Of a stretch of 64,000 bases of DNA, positions 31,281 through 41,325 are shown in pieces. The notes under the pieces are model-generated. The model had not been told where the DNA came from, did not search any database, and saw only the letters and a program-made list of their open reading frames with translations. The translations under genes were made by a program, and so were the position numbers. The stretch's first letter is position 1. Each line of letters starts with the position of its first letter. Origin of the DNA: Nothophaeocryptopus gaeumannii (Eukaryota > Ascomycota > Dothideomycetes > Mycosphaerellales > Mycosphaerellaceae); NCBI GenBank assembly GCA_031771865.1, contig JASISA010000025.1:1984001-2048000 (forward strand), in the 5' to 3' direction.

Positions 31281-31493
31281 CGAGACGATGAATGCCCTAT
31301 GTGTACCAACATGTGGGATGACCACAACGTGCCTACACGCCTGGGTTGCGGCCACGTATTTTGTTGCAACTGCATGCCCGCGCTGCACCCGGAGAGAAAA
31401 ACGGACTGTGCCCGCCAACACCTGGTTTCGCCCTCGAAGCAACAGAACCGATACGACGCTTTAGCCTCCGATCTGCAACGTCGCAGGCAATGA
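31281..31493 (+). CDS. RING-finger fragment
   Basis: The frame from 31281 codes Cys-Pro-Met-Cys, then 13 residues, then Cys-Gly-His-Val-Phe-Cys-Cys-Asn-Cys, the first two-thirds of a C3HC-type RING. The last zinc pair is poor: only one Cys-x3-His follows before the stop at 31493. A GTACGT donor near 31225, a branch-like CTGAC and AG acceptors just before 31281 suggest a preceding exon, but upstream frames hit stops and I could not build a full gene. It may be a decayed RING gene or the 3' exon of a short one. Confidence 0.35.
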   Translation, partial: RDDECPMCTNMWDDHNVPTRLGCGHVFCCNCMPALHPERKTDCARQHLVSPSKQQNRYDALASDLQRRRQ

Positions 31494-31809
31494 GCATCGG
31501 TTGAACGAGAATGAGTAGACAGGCTTCGCGGCGGTCATCATGCGAGAGTGTCCAAGCACAACCCTACCTGCCCCCCAGTTGCACTGTGGTTGGCTGCGAA
31601 TAACCTTGACCCTCATCCGAAAGACAAACGACCAGTTTCGAAAGGTAAAATGAGCATTAGCAACAATACACTATCACAACCCTGAAGGTCGAGCCGCGCG
31701 AGATAGGCTCACGAGGAGCTGCCGTGACGAAGCCTCAGTGACCTGAGCAGGGGCCTGACCTCGGTATTTTTGTCGTAACCGGATGATCTGATAAGTAGGC
31801 AGCAGATGT

Positions 31810-32622
31810 ATGACCACAGTATCTCTTCTCGCGTTCACCTCACGGGCACGAAACCTCGGACACACGTCTAAGACCATCACCGATATGGCAGCTGCGGAGC
31901 CAATCTTCCCATGGGACCATGAGAAACCCAAGACCCCCTTTTGGGACGCCATGACGTGGAAAGAGAGCCGCTGCTTTTTCCAAGCAGTCCCAACTGACCA
32001 CCTCGCAGCATCAAGTCTGAAGTCAAAACTCGAGGAAAAGGACAAAAAGAAGATAGAAGTTTTGGGTCTACCCCATCACGACAAGCTCCAAATCCTCCTG
32101 AAAATCCTCGAACGGAGACTACATGAGGAGGATATGCGGTTCGCGACTTGTAGTCCTCCTACTACATTCCGAGAGGGACACTACAACGCCTGGCGAAAGC
32201 TCTGGCATGCTGTCCGGGTGCTGAAAGGAGCTCAGGGTCGGCACGTGGAGGAGGAGGAGGCCATTATGTTGATGCTAACTGAGGCTCGAGGACCAGATGG
32301 GAAGCAGAATCTATCGGAGCAGCATTGGATGTGTTTCAAGCTAGTAGAGCAAGGTCGATTTCATGAGGCAGAAATCTTGGCGATGGAAGTCCTCGACTGG
32401 CTTCACGAGCTTCCATTATGTGGCCAATCTTTCCCCCAAGCGCTCTCCATGCGCAGACTTATGTTCAGGACGGCATGGACGACGGGTGAGAAGGATGTGG
32501 CAGAGCAGAGGCTTGGTGAACTGCGTGAGCTGGTTGCCAGGCTACCCGAAGACAAATTCGCAAAGTATCATGATGAGGAACAGAATTTGTTAGAGGAATT
32601 AGTGGCGGAGTTAAAAGATTGA
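31810..32622 (+). CDS. hypothetical helical protein
   Basis: An intact 270-residue frame starts at ATG 31810; a second Met at residue 26 (Met-Ala-Ala-Ala-Glu-Pro) is an alternative. After a Trp/Pro-rich N-terminus the protein is almost entirely amphipathic helix with many Leu, Glu, Arg and Trp. A pair of segments near residues 165-195 and 215-250 resembles TPR-like helical hairpins (Ala-Glu-Ile-Leu-Ala-Met-Glu-Val-Leu and Ala-Glu-Gln-Arg-Leu-Gly-Glu-Leu). No family is recognised. The reading frame, codon regularity and helical periodicity support a real gene. It ends next to the FAD-monooxygenase relic. Confidence 0.55.
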   Translation: MTTVSLLAFTSRARNLGHTSKTITDMAAAEPIFPWDHEKPKTPFWDAMTWKESRCFFQAVPTDHLAASSLKSKLEEKDKKKIEVLGLPHHDKLQILLKILERRLHEEDMRFATCSPPTTFREGHYNAWRKLWHAVRVLKGAQGRHVEEEEAIMLMLTEARGPDGKQNLSEQHWMCFKLVEQGRFHEAEILAMEVLDWLHELPLCGQSFPQALSMRRLMFRTAWTTGEKDVAEQRLGELRELVARLPEDKFAKYHDEEQNLLEELVAELKD

Positions 32623-32623
32623 T

Positions 32624-33023
32624 GAAACCACAGAGTGCTCTCTTGCCGAGGGACCGTTCTTTCCCTGGCCAATCTACGCCATGCCAACGTCTGCACTCAC
32701 CGTGCCCGGCGTCACTCTCATCGGAGACGCAGCACACGTCAGCACACCTCTCGTCGGGGAAGTTGTCAACGTGGCCATGCACGACAGTCTTCAGCTTGCA
32801 GAAGATCATCAAATATGGGATGAACAACCTGGGACTGGCTGTAGCGGACTACGAGGAGCAAATTTTTCCCCGAGCCATTGATCTGATTCAGAGGAGTAAT
32901 GCAACGCAGACTTTGATGCATGCCGAAGATGCACCCAAGGGTTTCAAAAAAGTCGTTCGCGATGCTTCACGGGATGAGGAGAAGTTGGGAATGAGTGAAA
33001 GGGTAACGAAAGCTACGCACTGA
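32624..33023 (+). pseudogene. FAD-dependent monooxygenase C-terminal relic
   Basis: Only the C-terminal third of a TetX/UbiH-like flavin monooxygenase is present. The FAD-binding Gly-Val-Thr-Leu-Ile-Gly-Asp-Ala-Ala-His motif lies near 32702-32731, followed by Pro-Leu-Val-Gly-Glu-Val-Val-Asn-Val-Ala-Met-His-Asp, where the family normally has Gly-Glu-Gly-x-Asn. Near 32801 homology jumps to another frame: the Leu-Gln-Leu-Ala-Glu part is in one frame and the Ile-Ile-Lys-Tyr-Gly to Glu-Asp-Ala-Pro-Lys-Gly-Phe part in the next. The N-terminal FAD Rossmann motif and the middle are absent upstream, where the 270-residue gene lies. Truncation plus frameshift make this a pseudogene. Confidence 0.75.
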
Positions 33024-33194
33024 GAGAGAATCAGCCTTGGAACTAGACTGGGAGATTGATGCTCTGTATGATCTTGGCTGTTTGGGCTGGGTAATTGACG
33101 GTCTGTGCGGATACGTATGCTATCAACTGCCAACATCCTTCCGCAGCTCATCACATATTGCCCATATATTCATGACTTTCATCCATCCACTTCC

Positions 33195-34459
33195 TCAAGC
33201 TGAAGGCGTCTCAGTCGAAGTACTAAACTTGAACCTCGCGTAATTGACAGCAGGCTCGGTCGTCGTCGAGAAAATCTGGTACTGGTTACGTCCCCATTCT
33301 GGATAGTTGATACCATCGATCCACTATGCAAAAGTCAGCTCAAGCCCACCTCGAGTACTTCGGACAAACTTACATCCTGCGTCTCAATGACAATACACCC
33401 ATACTTCTCAATATACGTCATCTGACCCTGAATATGCTGCTGACTCGCCTTCACGGGGATAGTACCATTCTGCCCTACACACGAGTAAATCTGGATACCG
33501 CCTTGGTTGGTCTCCACATCCAGCTGGATGCCAGTACTGGGAGACCATAGGGTCAGGACATCCAAGGCTGGGTTTTGAGGAGCGGCCCAGGGCGAGCGAT
33601 CGGTGATGAATGCATTGTCGATTCCGGTGCAGCCGGTACCGCAGTCTTCTTTGGTGTTGGGGATGTTGTCGCCAATGACGGTGCCTGGCTGGGTGAAGTC
33701 CAGACCGGTACCTTTGGCCAGGCTGATGCTTCCGTTCGGGTCTAGAATGCCGTCGGTGTCGATGCGGCGTTGTGCGTATGGCAGGTATAGGGTGTTGTTG
33801 AGGATGGTGAGTGCTTCCTCGTCTACGTAAGCACCCAAATTCCAGTAAATGTGATGGGAAAGCATGATGGGCGTGGCCTCGTTGAGAGGGATAGAGACGA
33901 GGCGAGAGGTGAAGGTTGCATCGTCGGTAAGGGTGAATGTTGCAACATTGAGCAAGTCTCCTGGGAAGCCCTCGTATGCCTGGTCATACAGAATAAATGT
34001 AATGCTGTCATTTGTGTGTGAGGCGACAGTCCAGTTGCGTTGATCGTAGCCTACAGCGCCACCGTGCAGAGTGTTTGCTCCACCATGCTCGTTCGTCGGG
34101 ATGTGAGACGTCCGGCCGTCTATCGAGAAGGTGCCGTTCTTGATTCGATTCGCGTATCGACCGACAACAGCACCGAAAAAGGTGTGATTGGTCTCGGTGT
34201 CCTCCAAGTAACGGCTGCCTTCGTCGTATCCGACTGCCACGTCCTGTGCGGTGCCATTGATGTCGCTGACGTACAGATTCGTCAAGCGAGCACCATATGG
34301 GATGAAAGAGGCATTGATGCCCTTTGCAACCAGGTTGTACTTCTTGAAAGGATCACCGGAGAATGGAGGAAACGGTGCTGAGGTCGCCCCTCCATAGCCT
34401 GACTGCGCGGAGACTGCTGTTGATGCTGCCAGAAGCAGCGATCCGGTAATCGACCACAT
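33195..34459 (-). CDS. secreted aldose 1-epimerase (galactose mutarotase)
   Basis: Two exons, 34459-33374 and 33323-33195, with a 50-nt intron (GTAAGT donor, GCTGAC branch, CATAG acceptor) give 404 residues. The start at 34459 begins a classic signal peptide (Met-Trp-Ser-Ile-Thr-Gly-Ser-Leu-Leu-Leu-Ala-Ala-Ser...Ala-Gln). The frame upstream has no ATG. Mutarotase motifs: Tyr-Gly-Ala-Arg-Leu, Gly-Arg-Tyr-Ala-Asn-Arg-Ile, His-Gly-Gly (substrate loop), Ser-His-His-Ile-Tyr-Trp-Asn-Leu (catalytic His) and Ile-Glu-Thr-Gln-Asp-Trp at the splice junction (catalytic Glu), then Asn-Tyr-Pro-Glu-Trp. It interconverts alpha and beta anomers of aldoses. Secretion suggests action on extracellular sugars. 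Several Asn-x-Thr/Ser glycosylation sites are present. Confidence 0.92.
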
Positions 34460-35361
34460 GCTGCGGTTGTTGCTGTGTGTTTGCAGATCAAATCTTGAGA
34501 TTCCAGCCAAACTCTTTTCCCTTCAACCCGGTAACAGGAAATTGGCTTCCCCGCGTCTGTGCCAGAACCTGTGACTGAATCAATGGTACTCCAAGAACAG
34601 CTTAGCTTAGTAGCTATGCAACACGAGTCTGAGTAACTTGGAAAACAAACACGACCTGCGGAGGGGAAGACGTGGTTCAAGAGCACTACAGTAGGTCTGA
34701 CCTCGCCGCGTTGCATACCCTGTGCTCCTTATAAGCTCACAGAGTTTAGAGTGCTGCAGGAACCGGTCGAGCTGTGCGGAGCTTGGTTACTACGCGGAAC
34801 GTGGAGAGAAGGATCCAGCGCGGTGGTTGGCGGTTCACAAAAGCCGCGTCCGGAAAGCGGAAACCTCCATGCGAGGAAAGTGCGGAGAAACGTGGACAAC
34901 AAGGAACGCGCATGATTGAAGGAATGCAATATGGCTGGGCTGGGTAAAGATCGTTGCTCGAGCTGACGGAGGAATACAATTGCGCGAATCCCATGACCTG
35001 CTCGATCACGCTTGGCGATGGCGGTGGCCGGTTAATTCGGATTTCGCGAGCTCGCGCACGCCAACGAGATTTGTGTGCGAAACCAGAAATCCTCAAGCCT
35101 CCAACGTCTGTTGACGATTCGAGGCAGATTGCGGGATGCCGGGTTTCCAGCAACATGCATGGTGATGCGAGAGGAGAACAGCCCCCCGCGTGAGACAGAG
35201 CAGAACAGGCGTCATGTACGACGACACGGATTCTGTCAACGCAAATCAGCTGCAAAGGATTCTCATGCTATAACTCAACTCAAACCCTGAACGAAATGAG
35301 AAGCAATCCGCGGCTGCAATGGAATATGCCCAAAAGAACCCAACTCCAAACGGCGATAGCA
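34460..35361. other. intergenic between epimerase and laccase
   Basis: 900 nt containing the epimerase promoter and the laccase 3' UTR. No gene is recognised. Confidence 0.5.
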
Positions 35362-37278
35362 TCATGCTAAATAGCAGAGCAGCTTCAGACCATCATCTAT
35401 CATTTCGACGACGTTTCGATTTGTCCACTGGCTCCATGTATCACATTGGTCTGCCATTGTCTGAGGAATCTCCAGGTTCTTGATATCGTCAGGTCGCTCG
35501 AGAACGTTCCAGACCATGCCAGCTGCGGCATGCCATGTGAGATGGCAGTGGCTGTAGTAAAATTAGCATAGGATTTTCGTATACCGTATAGGATACCCAC
35601 AATGGCCAAACACCCGGATTATCCTGAATCCATTGTACGACAATGTATCGCCCAGGAGCTAGAATCTGTACGTCTCGCCTTTGCGGATTCTCCGGATTCG
35701 TGATTTGTCCATCCCAGCAGTTACCATAGCGTTGATCCGGGTTCTCGAGATCTGCGATAGCAGCACCATCGTTCCGGTTGGAGACGAAATTATTGTCGCT
35801 ACACTGGCCTTCTGCAAGTATGAACATGTTGTGCCCGTGCATATGCATTGGATGGGGCATCGGGCTAGTGTTCTCCACCACGAATAAGATCGAGCTGTTG
35901 CTACCGTAGTTGTGCACGTTTTGGATCTCGGGAAAACTCAGATCATCGTTCTTCGCGGCAAAGAGCATAGGATCATTATAATCTGTGCGAAACGTACGGC
36001 CGGACATATACCAAAGGAGATGTGTGCCGTTCACCTGTCCAGAATTCGGCATTGCATTTTCCAGAGATGGGCTGGGCGGCTTGATGGGAAAATGTGGCTG
36101 TGTCTGAGCAAGGTCATCATTGCCGCAGTAAGTGTTGTAGGCATTCGGTCCTGGAGTAGAGCTTGGTGCAGAGTTTGTGTCAGCTTCGTCGTAATAGATG
36201 GCGGCTCTGGCTTCGGTTTGACCCTCTGTTTCGGAGCAAGGCGCGATGAAGGTACGCATCCACACCGCAGTATCTTTCGCCTGGTCAAATTTGACTATAA
36301 CATCACTGCGCTGGCCAACACCCAGAGTGACGTGGTCCGTGGTGTATGGAACGGCCCGTACGAAGTCATTGGCAATGACTGTCATTGCATGGTCGTCGAT
36401 CGTGAACTGCAGGGTACCAGAGCAAGCTACGCTGATCAGGCGGAGGCGATACGACTTGCTAGTCTGCACCTTGAAGATAGCGGTTGGAGCATCGGCGCCG
36501 TAGTAAGGATTCAGGCCATTGATCAGAATGTTGTCTGAAGGCGGAATCCTCATCCTCGGGAACGGTGCCAACGGCTCTTCCACGAGATTGTGGTAGTATT
36601 GGTGAACCCAGTCGCCAAGGAGAATGGGCCCAAGGTCGAGATCGTATTCAGCGTTGCGTGGTCCGTACACAACGATGGGTCCAAATGCGCCATTCGCCGC
36701 CTGCGCGTCATAATGCGAATGGTAGAACGCGGTGCCATACAGCCCAGCACGTGTTCGATAAGTGAAAGTTTGGCCAGGAGCAATTGGACATTGCGACACA
36801 CCGGGGACGCCGTCCATCCACTGCGAATCCTTTTGTAGGAACCCGTGAAAGTGTATCGATGTACCTTCGTCCAGATTATTCGTGATGGTGACCTCGATCA
36901 TATCGCCCCAATTTGCTTCTATTAAAGGGCCTGGCATCTGATTGTTGATCAAGATGCACTCAGTTATGACACCATCTGGAGCGCATTGTGTCCTCGCAAT
37001 GCTCCACGTGTAATACCTGGTCACTCCAGTTTCAGGCCACGTGTCGTAATAGTTGGTGTTATTCGCAGTCCTGTCACCCCAGGGACAGTCACCGAGTGCA
37101 TCTCCCATGTACTCCGGTAGATGGTTTGCAGTCGTGTTTGCCGTTGCTGTCCTTGATTAGACCTGTCGCTCATGACGGCACGAAGTCAACAGAACTCACC
37201 TCTCGTAAGCCCGTTCGTCGTAGTTGCTGCAGACCCGGTAGCAAGTGCAACGACTGCTATTCGCCCGAGTGAATGCAT
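35362..37278 (-). CDS. laccase-type multicopper oxidase, secreted
   Basis: Exons 37278-37200, 37146-35601 and 35551-35362, with introns of 53 and 49 nt, give 604 residues. Exon 1 codes a signal peptide that an ORF starting at the internal Met 37108 would miss. Copper motifs: His-Phe-His at 125-127, His-Ser-His at 169-171, His-Pro-Met-His-Met-His-Gly-His at 458-465, and His-Cys-His-x3-His at 543-549. The last is formed across the final intron (Trp-Pro-Phe | His-Cys-His, donor GTGGGT). All four His-x-His segments for three type-2/3 coppers and the type-1 Cys are present. The type-1 axial position (Cys+10) is Met, not Leu or Phe, which suggests a lower redox potential. It likely oxidises phenols outside the cell; pigment or lignin roles are inference. 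Confidence 0.93.
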
Positions 37279-38281
37279 AGCGTGTGGCAGCACGAGGCCA
37301 ATAGGTCCGAGCAGGTCGTTTCACGGCCGGAGAGGGCATGAATGTATACCCCAATGAATATCACAGACTGTGAATCGGCGGAGTATATATGCAGAATGTA
37401 ATGACTTTTGTCAGAGAGGTAAAGGAACATACCTACCCACTCACCTTTATGAACCTGAGTGGCGTTGTTGTGCTGCGGCGGTTTGGTCGTCTACGCCACC
37501 GTTTGGCATATTCCAGCGTAGATGTGATGTTGGATCACAGCAACCAACTGCTGGCCGAGCAGTGTCATGGAGACGTCCCAAGGACATGCTCTGTAGTGAC
37601 TTGACGGCAGAGCACCATGGCAACAGATAACGGCCATTAGCCAATTCATCGCCATGACCTTCGCGGCAGACATTGCTCGTTTGCGGGCGGTGTAGGCATA
37701 GTCGTAGTGAAGGCGCTACGACAACTTCACTGCGAATCGTCGTGCGATGGAATGGGAGCTGCAGCGGACCGGAGCAGATGGTGCGAGTCGGAGGAGATGG
37801 GCGTTGGGGTGGAAGCGAGGGAGTCGAAGACCGAGGCGGACGTTGTGTGGGTTGTGAAGGCTTGCCGCCAATCAAGACCAGTGCGGGGGCTGCCGATTGG
37901 TCAATGGCTGCGACTTTGGCTCTCTCCACTTCCTCCTCTTGGAGGCATCCGCACTTCTACACTTTCAACACCATGGTCACTCCATCAACAGCGTATCCAG
38001 CCGCATAGGATCGGATAACCACATCAGCAAGAGGTGCGTGGTCGTGGACGCTTTTCATAAGGCGACTAATACCTCCCAACTCTCCCTGGCGCGAGTATGT
38101 TCCAGCGACGGAGGTACTGTCAAGCAAGCAAGGACGAAAACGCCAGGCAATGGACCTCGAGTGGCGACCCTCAAGAGGCCATTAAGCTGCGGAAGGCCTT
38201 CGTTGATGGATGCAGTGTGGCTGCGGACGTTGACTTTGCGGAAGGCGAAATTCAGCGAAAGAAGAAACCCAGGCATTACGG
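37279..38281. other. intergenic, nothing firm
   Basis: The laccase promoter is on the left. Short frames on plus near 38050-38280 look weakly coded but cannot be joined into a gene. Confidence 0.4.
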
Positions 38282-38632
38282 CTCACTGAGAATGCCTTCC
38301 CCTCCCAAGACCAGCGCTGGAAGGATATCGTAGGAGACCTCAAAGCCACCAACCCTCCGAGAGAGCTCCTATTCTCCCCAGAAGCCGCCCGAGTCAGCGA
38401 AGACCTCCTCAGGTGGCAAGCCGCCGACTGAGGGTCTAGCTGATGACGACCGTAGGAAGTCGGCTGCTGATGCTGAGAAGCAGGCCATACTGCGCAGTCC
38501 CGAGCCAGTAGACCTCACACCTGGCCTCGTGATGAAGCTGCCACCAACTGCAAGTGAGTCCGATCCAAGTGAGATATGACTTTCAATATGAATTGACATC
38601 TTCTGACCTAGTCTTAGCACCTCTAAAATGAC
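38282..38632 (+). pseudogene. possible frameshifted coding remnant
   Basis: One plus frame (38282 to a TGA near 38430) reads a helical, charged peptide ending Leu-Leu-Arg-Trp-Gln-Ala-Ala-Asp. An adjacent frame then reads Gly-Leu-Ala-Asp-Asp-Asp-Arg-Arg-Lys-Ser to Asp-Leu-Thr-Pro-Gly-Leu-Val-Met-Lys-Leu-Pro-Pro before a GTGAGT donor at about 38555. The two stretches look like one product with a frame change near 38410. The family is not recognised, and its relation to the FMN-dehydrogenase relic next door is unknown. Confidence 0.25.
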
Positions 38633-39262
38633 CCACACGTTTACACCGCGACCACCGAGCAAATTCGCCAAGTCGAGAATCTCGGCCTGAACGCTATCAT
38701 TCTCACTGTCGACTCTGCGGCGGATGGCAACCGCCCTCGTGCTGCACGCTTCGGCGTTGGCTCAGCAGACACCTCATATACCAGCATCACGTGGGAGAAG
38801 TACAACTGGATGCGAAACCAGACCAAGGTCCCAATCGTACCAAAGGGTATTCAGACTGTCGAGGACGCACGCTTGGCCGTGCAGAATGGCGTCCCTGCCA
38901 TTTTCCTGTTAAACCACGGTGGTCGCCAGATCGACGGTTCTCCTTCTGCTTTCGAGGTCGCTTTGGAGATCTACCAAGAGGCCCCCGAGATTTCCAGGCA
39001 GATCGAAGTCTACGCGAACGGTGGCGTCCGTTACGGTGCGGATGTCGTCAAACTCCTTGCACTTGGTCTAAAGGTCGTTGGCATTAGACGTCCGTTCATG
39101 TTCGCTAACATCTATGGAGAAGCTGGTGTGAAGCGAGCTATTGATATCATGAAGCGTGAGGTCGCCATCGATGCAGCCAACGCGGGTATCTCTGACCTCA
39201 AAAACGTCACACCGAGCGCGCTGGAATGGAAGAAGTTTGGGACCTGGGCTCAAGGCTCATAA
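38627..39262 (+). pseudogene. FMN-dependent alpha-hydroxyacid dehydrogenase, 5'-truncated
   Basis: The frame opens after a TAA (38624-38626) with no ATG and reads to the stop at 39262. It covers roughly the C-terminal half of a lactate-dehydrogenase/glycolate-oxidase TIM barrel: Ile-Leu-Thr-Val-Asp, Val-Pro-Lys-Gly-Ile-Gln-Thr (FMN-phosphate Lys), Asn-His-Gly-Gly-Arg-Gln (catalytic base His and substrate Arg), and Asn-Gly-Gly-Val-Arg-Tyr-Gly. Gly-Leu-Gly-Arg-Pro of the family has become Gly-Ile-Arg-Arg-Pro. The N-terminal half with its active-site Tyr and first FMN contacts is not found in the 600 nt upstream. It is either a truncated pseudogene or has lost exons I cannot detect; the former fits better. 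Confidence 0.7.
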
Positions 39263-39667
39263 GCATGTGACTGGGAGCGACCGCCGATACTTCGCTGCGA
39301 CTCTTCTGGCGTCATGTTATTGAGATCTGGATCTTTCCACGAGATACACACTTCACCGGATCAGCTTCAGCCCATTTCTAGCAGACATATGCGTAGCATG
39401 TGAATCAAATGCAGGTTCATGAGTGAAGGTTTCAGGTGACAAACTCTCGTAACGCCTTCTCTTCCTCACCGCGAGTACAAACACTTCGCACACCTTCTCC
39501 TCAACCTCGACATCGATCACATACCAACAACCGTCATCGTCGCTTTAGCAAAGCCTCCCCACTACGCCGCATTCTTCCACCCAATACTCAAACAGAACAT
39601 TCGCACTACCAATAGACAAAGTACGACCTGAACCCGAGTCTTCTATATTCAGAACTGACAACACTAG

Positions 39668-40129
39668 ATGGGCGGTGCCGACCAAGTCTCACTCGTCTAC
39701 GAGCACCGCTGCAACGGCCGCAAGCTCGTGCTAAACGGCCTCTCCCTCCTCGACGAGATGGAGATCGTCATGGTTCTCTCCGCACGTAAGCATTGCCCGT
39801 GATGCAGGCTTCACGACCGAGCACAAGTAACCCAGTCCTCAGACCCTGACATCCGCCTCATCCGCAAGGCTATTAAGCCAGGCCAGACCTCGATCGACAT
39901 TTTCAAGTCGGACCTGATGCAAGAGGGTCTGAAGATGGTCGCTGCGGCCAAGAAGAAGAAAGGTGGTGAGGCGCAGGAGGTCCCATGGAAGATTTTCCTG
40001 GGACACGAGTTCATTGGTCAGTCCTACACCGAGCTCGTCATCTTGACTCCGGAGCCGAAGAGGGTCGAGAAGAGCAAGTCCGAGAAATTCGAAGTCAAGG
40101 GCAAGGGCGCTGGCAAAGCCAAGAAATGA
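39668..40129 (+). CDS. small basic conserved-looking protein, unknown function
   Basis: Exon 1 39668-39785, a 57-nt intron (GTAAGC donor, CTCAG acceptor) and exon 2 39843-40129 give 134 residues. Using the earlier CAG acceptor seven bases upstream would produce an immediate stop, so the second AG is chosen. The protein has an alternating strand pattern (Val-Ser-Leu-Val-Tyr-Glu-His), a Pro-Asp-Ile-Arg-Leu-Ile-Arg-Lys-Ala-Ile-Lys-Pro-Gly motif, a Val-Pro-Trp-Lys-Ile-Phe-Leu-Gly segment and a Lys-rich tail. I do not recognise the family. GTACGA at about 39619 and CTGACAACACTAG immediately before the ATG look like a 5'-UTR intron, so an upstream start exon is possible. Confidence 0.6.
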
Positions 40130-40377
40130 TCGCCAGATGGGAGAAGCTGCTTTCTTTTCGAAGGATCCGTAACACCAGAGCGACTCAACACCAATGCATT
40201 GCACATATTACAAGGTATAGATACAGCCAGACGGACGAGATCCAGATCGAAGAGACAGACGTTCGCACGCGAGACACGCTCCATTCTTACCTCCTTCCAG
40301 AAGGGTGCATGCGCACCAGTCCAAGACGGTCCTCTGTTGGGACCATGCCTCGAGGACACAAGTACCTAGATCGAGAA

Positions 40378-41325
40378 TCAGCATTGAGTTTGGGAGAAAG
40401 CCGGCGGCGAGGAAGAAACATACTTTCCATTCGACGCATGCACGGTATCAAACCCACCAGGCCAAGCCCCCTCCATCTCCTCCCTATGCTTACTCTTCCC
40501 CTTTCCCTCGGCGATTCTCATCTTCTCGAAATACACATACGCTGCATAGAAGACAATCGACGTGTTCCCGCTCCTTGCGCCTTTCTTGGAGCGGAAGTCG
40601 GTAATCTGTTTAGCTTGGATGTTTTTACCAGTGAATAGTACCGCTTGCAAATCCCGAGCGAATTGAGCTTGCGTGACACCAGGTCTCGTAAGGTGGGCGG
40701 TGATTTTCTTACGGACTTCATCGCAGGTTTCGTAGACGGGGGCGGATTCGGTCTCTTCTCCAGGGAGGGTGATACCGCTGATATCCACCACAGCTGTCGA
40801 TCCCGAAGACACCCTTCCAGCTGAACTCGTAGCAGCACCAGTAGTCTTCGCCCTCTTAGCCGGCACCTTGATACCCGCAAGTTCACGTCTCTTGAAGAAT
40901 GCCCAGGCGTTGCTGTACGTGGAACTTCCAGCTCCTTTCATCGTCCCATTCTGACCGAGGAAGTTGTTCAGACTGGAGTTGCTCACTCCGATGGCTTTGC
41001 AGAACTCGCCTACTTTCATCTCCCCAGACTCCAAAAACCGTCGAATCTTCCCTCGGACCTGGTTGCAAGAGGCGTCCATAGGTATGTCATCGACGTCAAT
41101 ATCCTCTGGATCGACATCCGGACGGATTGGTTCCTGAGCCTTGCGTTTTGTGCCGGAGGTTGTGGATTTGGATATAGATTTGGATTTGGAATCCCCTGTG
41201 GCGGCTAGGTAGGCTTTGTAGTCGCCTGTGCGAAAGTATTCTTCTGCGGCGGCAGAGATGTTGCTGTGGGAGGAAGTGACGTCGGCCAGAGCTGGACGGC
41301 TGCTGGATTTGCATGGATTAGCCAT
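40378..41325 (-). CDS. DUF7726 (duplicated HTH-like) protein
   Basis: One frame of 315 residues starts at ATG 41325. Two related blocks occur: residues 87-149 (Cys-x2-Val-Arg-x-Lys-Ile-x2-Phe-Leu...Val-Gly-Glu-Phe-Cys-Lys-Ala-Ile-Gly-Val-Ser) and 201-271 (Cys-x2-Val-Arg-Lys-Lys-Ile-x2-His-Leu...Gln-Ala-Gln-Phe-Ala-Arg-Asp-Leu). Each ends in an aromatic Tyr-x-Asn/Ala-Ala-Trp/Tyr-x-Phe-Phe/Tyr-x-Phe helix followed by a basic Glu-Lys/Arg stretch. This matches a fungal family with helix-turn-helix-like repeats. Between them lie a basic NLS-like Lys-x-Pro-Ala-Lys-Arg-Ala-Lys and a Ser/Thr linker. DNA binding in the nucleus is likely but is inference. Confidence 0.7.
   Translation of the reverse strand: MANPCKSSSRPALADVTSSHSNISAAAEEYFRTGDYKAYLAATGDSKSKSISKSTTSGTKRKAQEPIRPDVDPEDIDVDDIPMDASCNQVRGKIRRFLESGEMKVGEFCKAIGVSNSSLNNFLGQNGTMKGAGSSTYSNAWAFFKRRELAGIKVPAKRAKTTGAATSSAGRVSSGSTAVVDISGITLPGEETESAPVYETCDEVRKKITAHLTRPGVTQAQFARDLQAVLFTGKNIQAKQITDFRSKKGARSGNTSIVFYAAYVYFEKMRIAEGKGKSKHREEMEGAWPGGFDTVHASNGKYVSSSPPAFSQTQC

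Noticed and set aside
33195..39262. Possible secondary-metabolite cluster (oxidase, epimerase, dehydrogenase and monooxygenase remnants)
   Set aside because: There is no core synthase, regulator or transporter; two of the members are broken, and the others have independent secreted roles.
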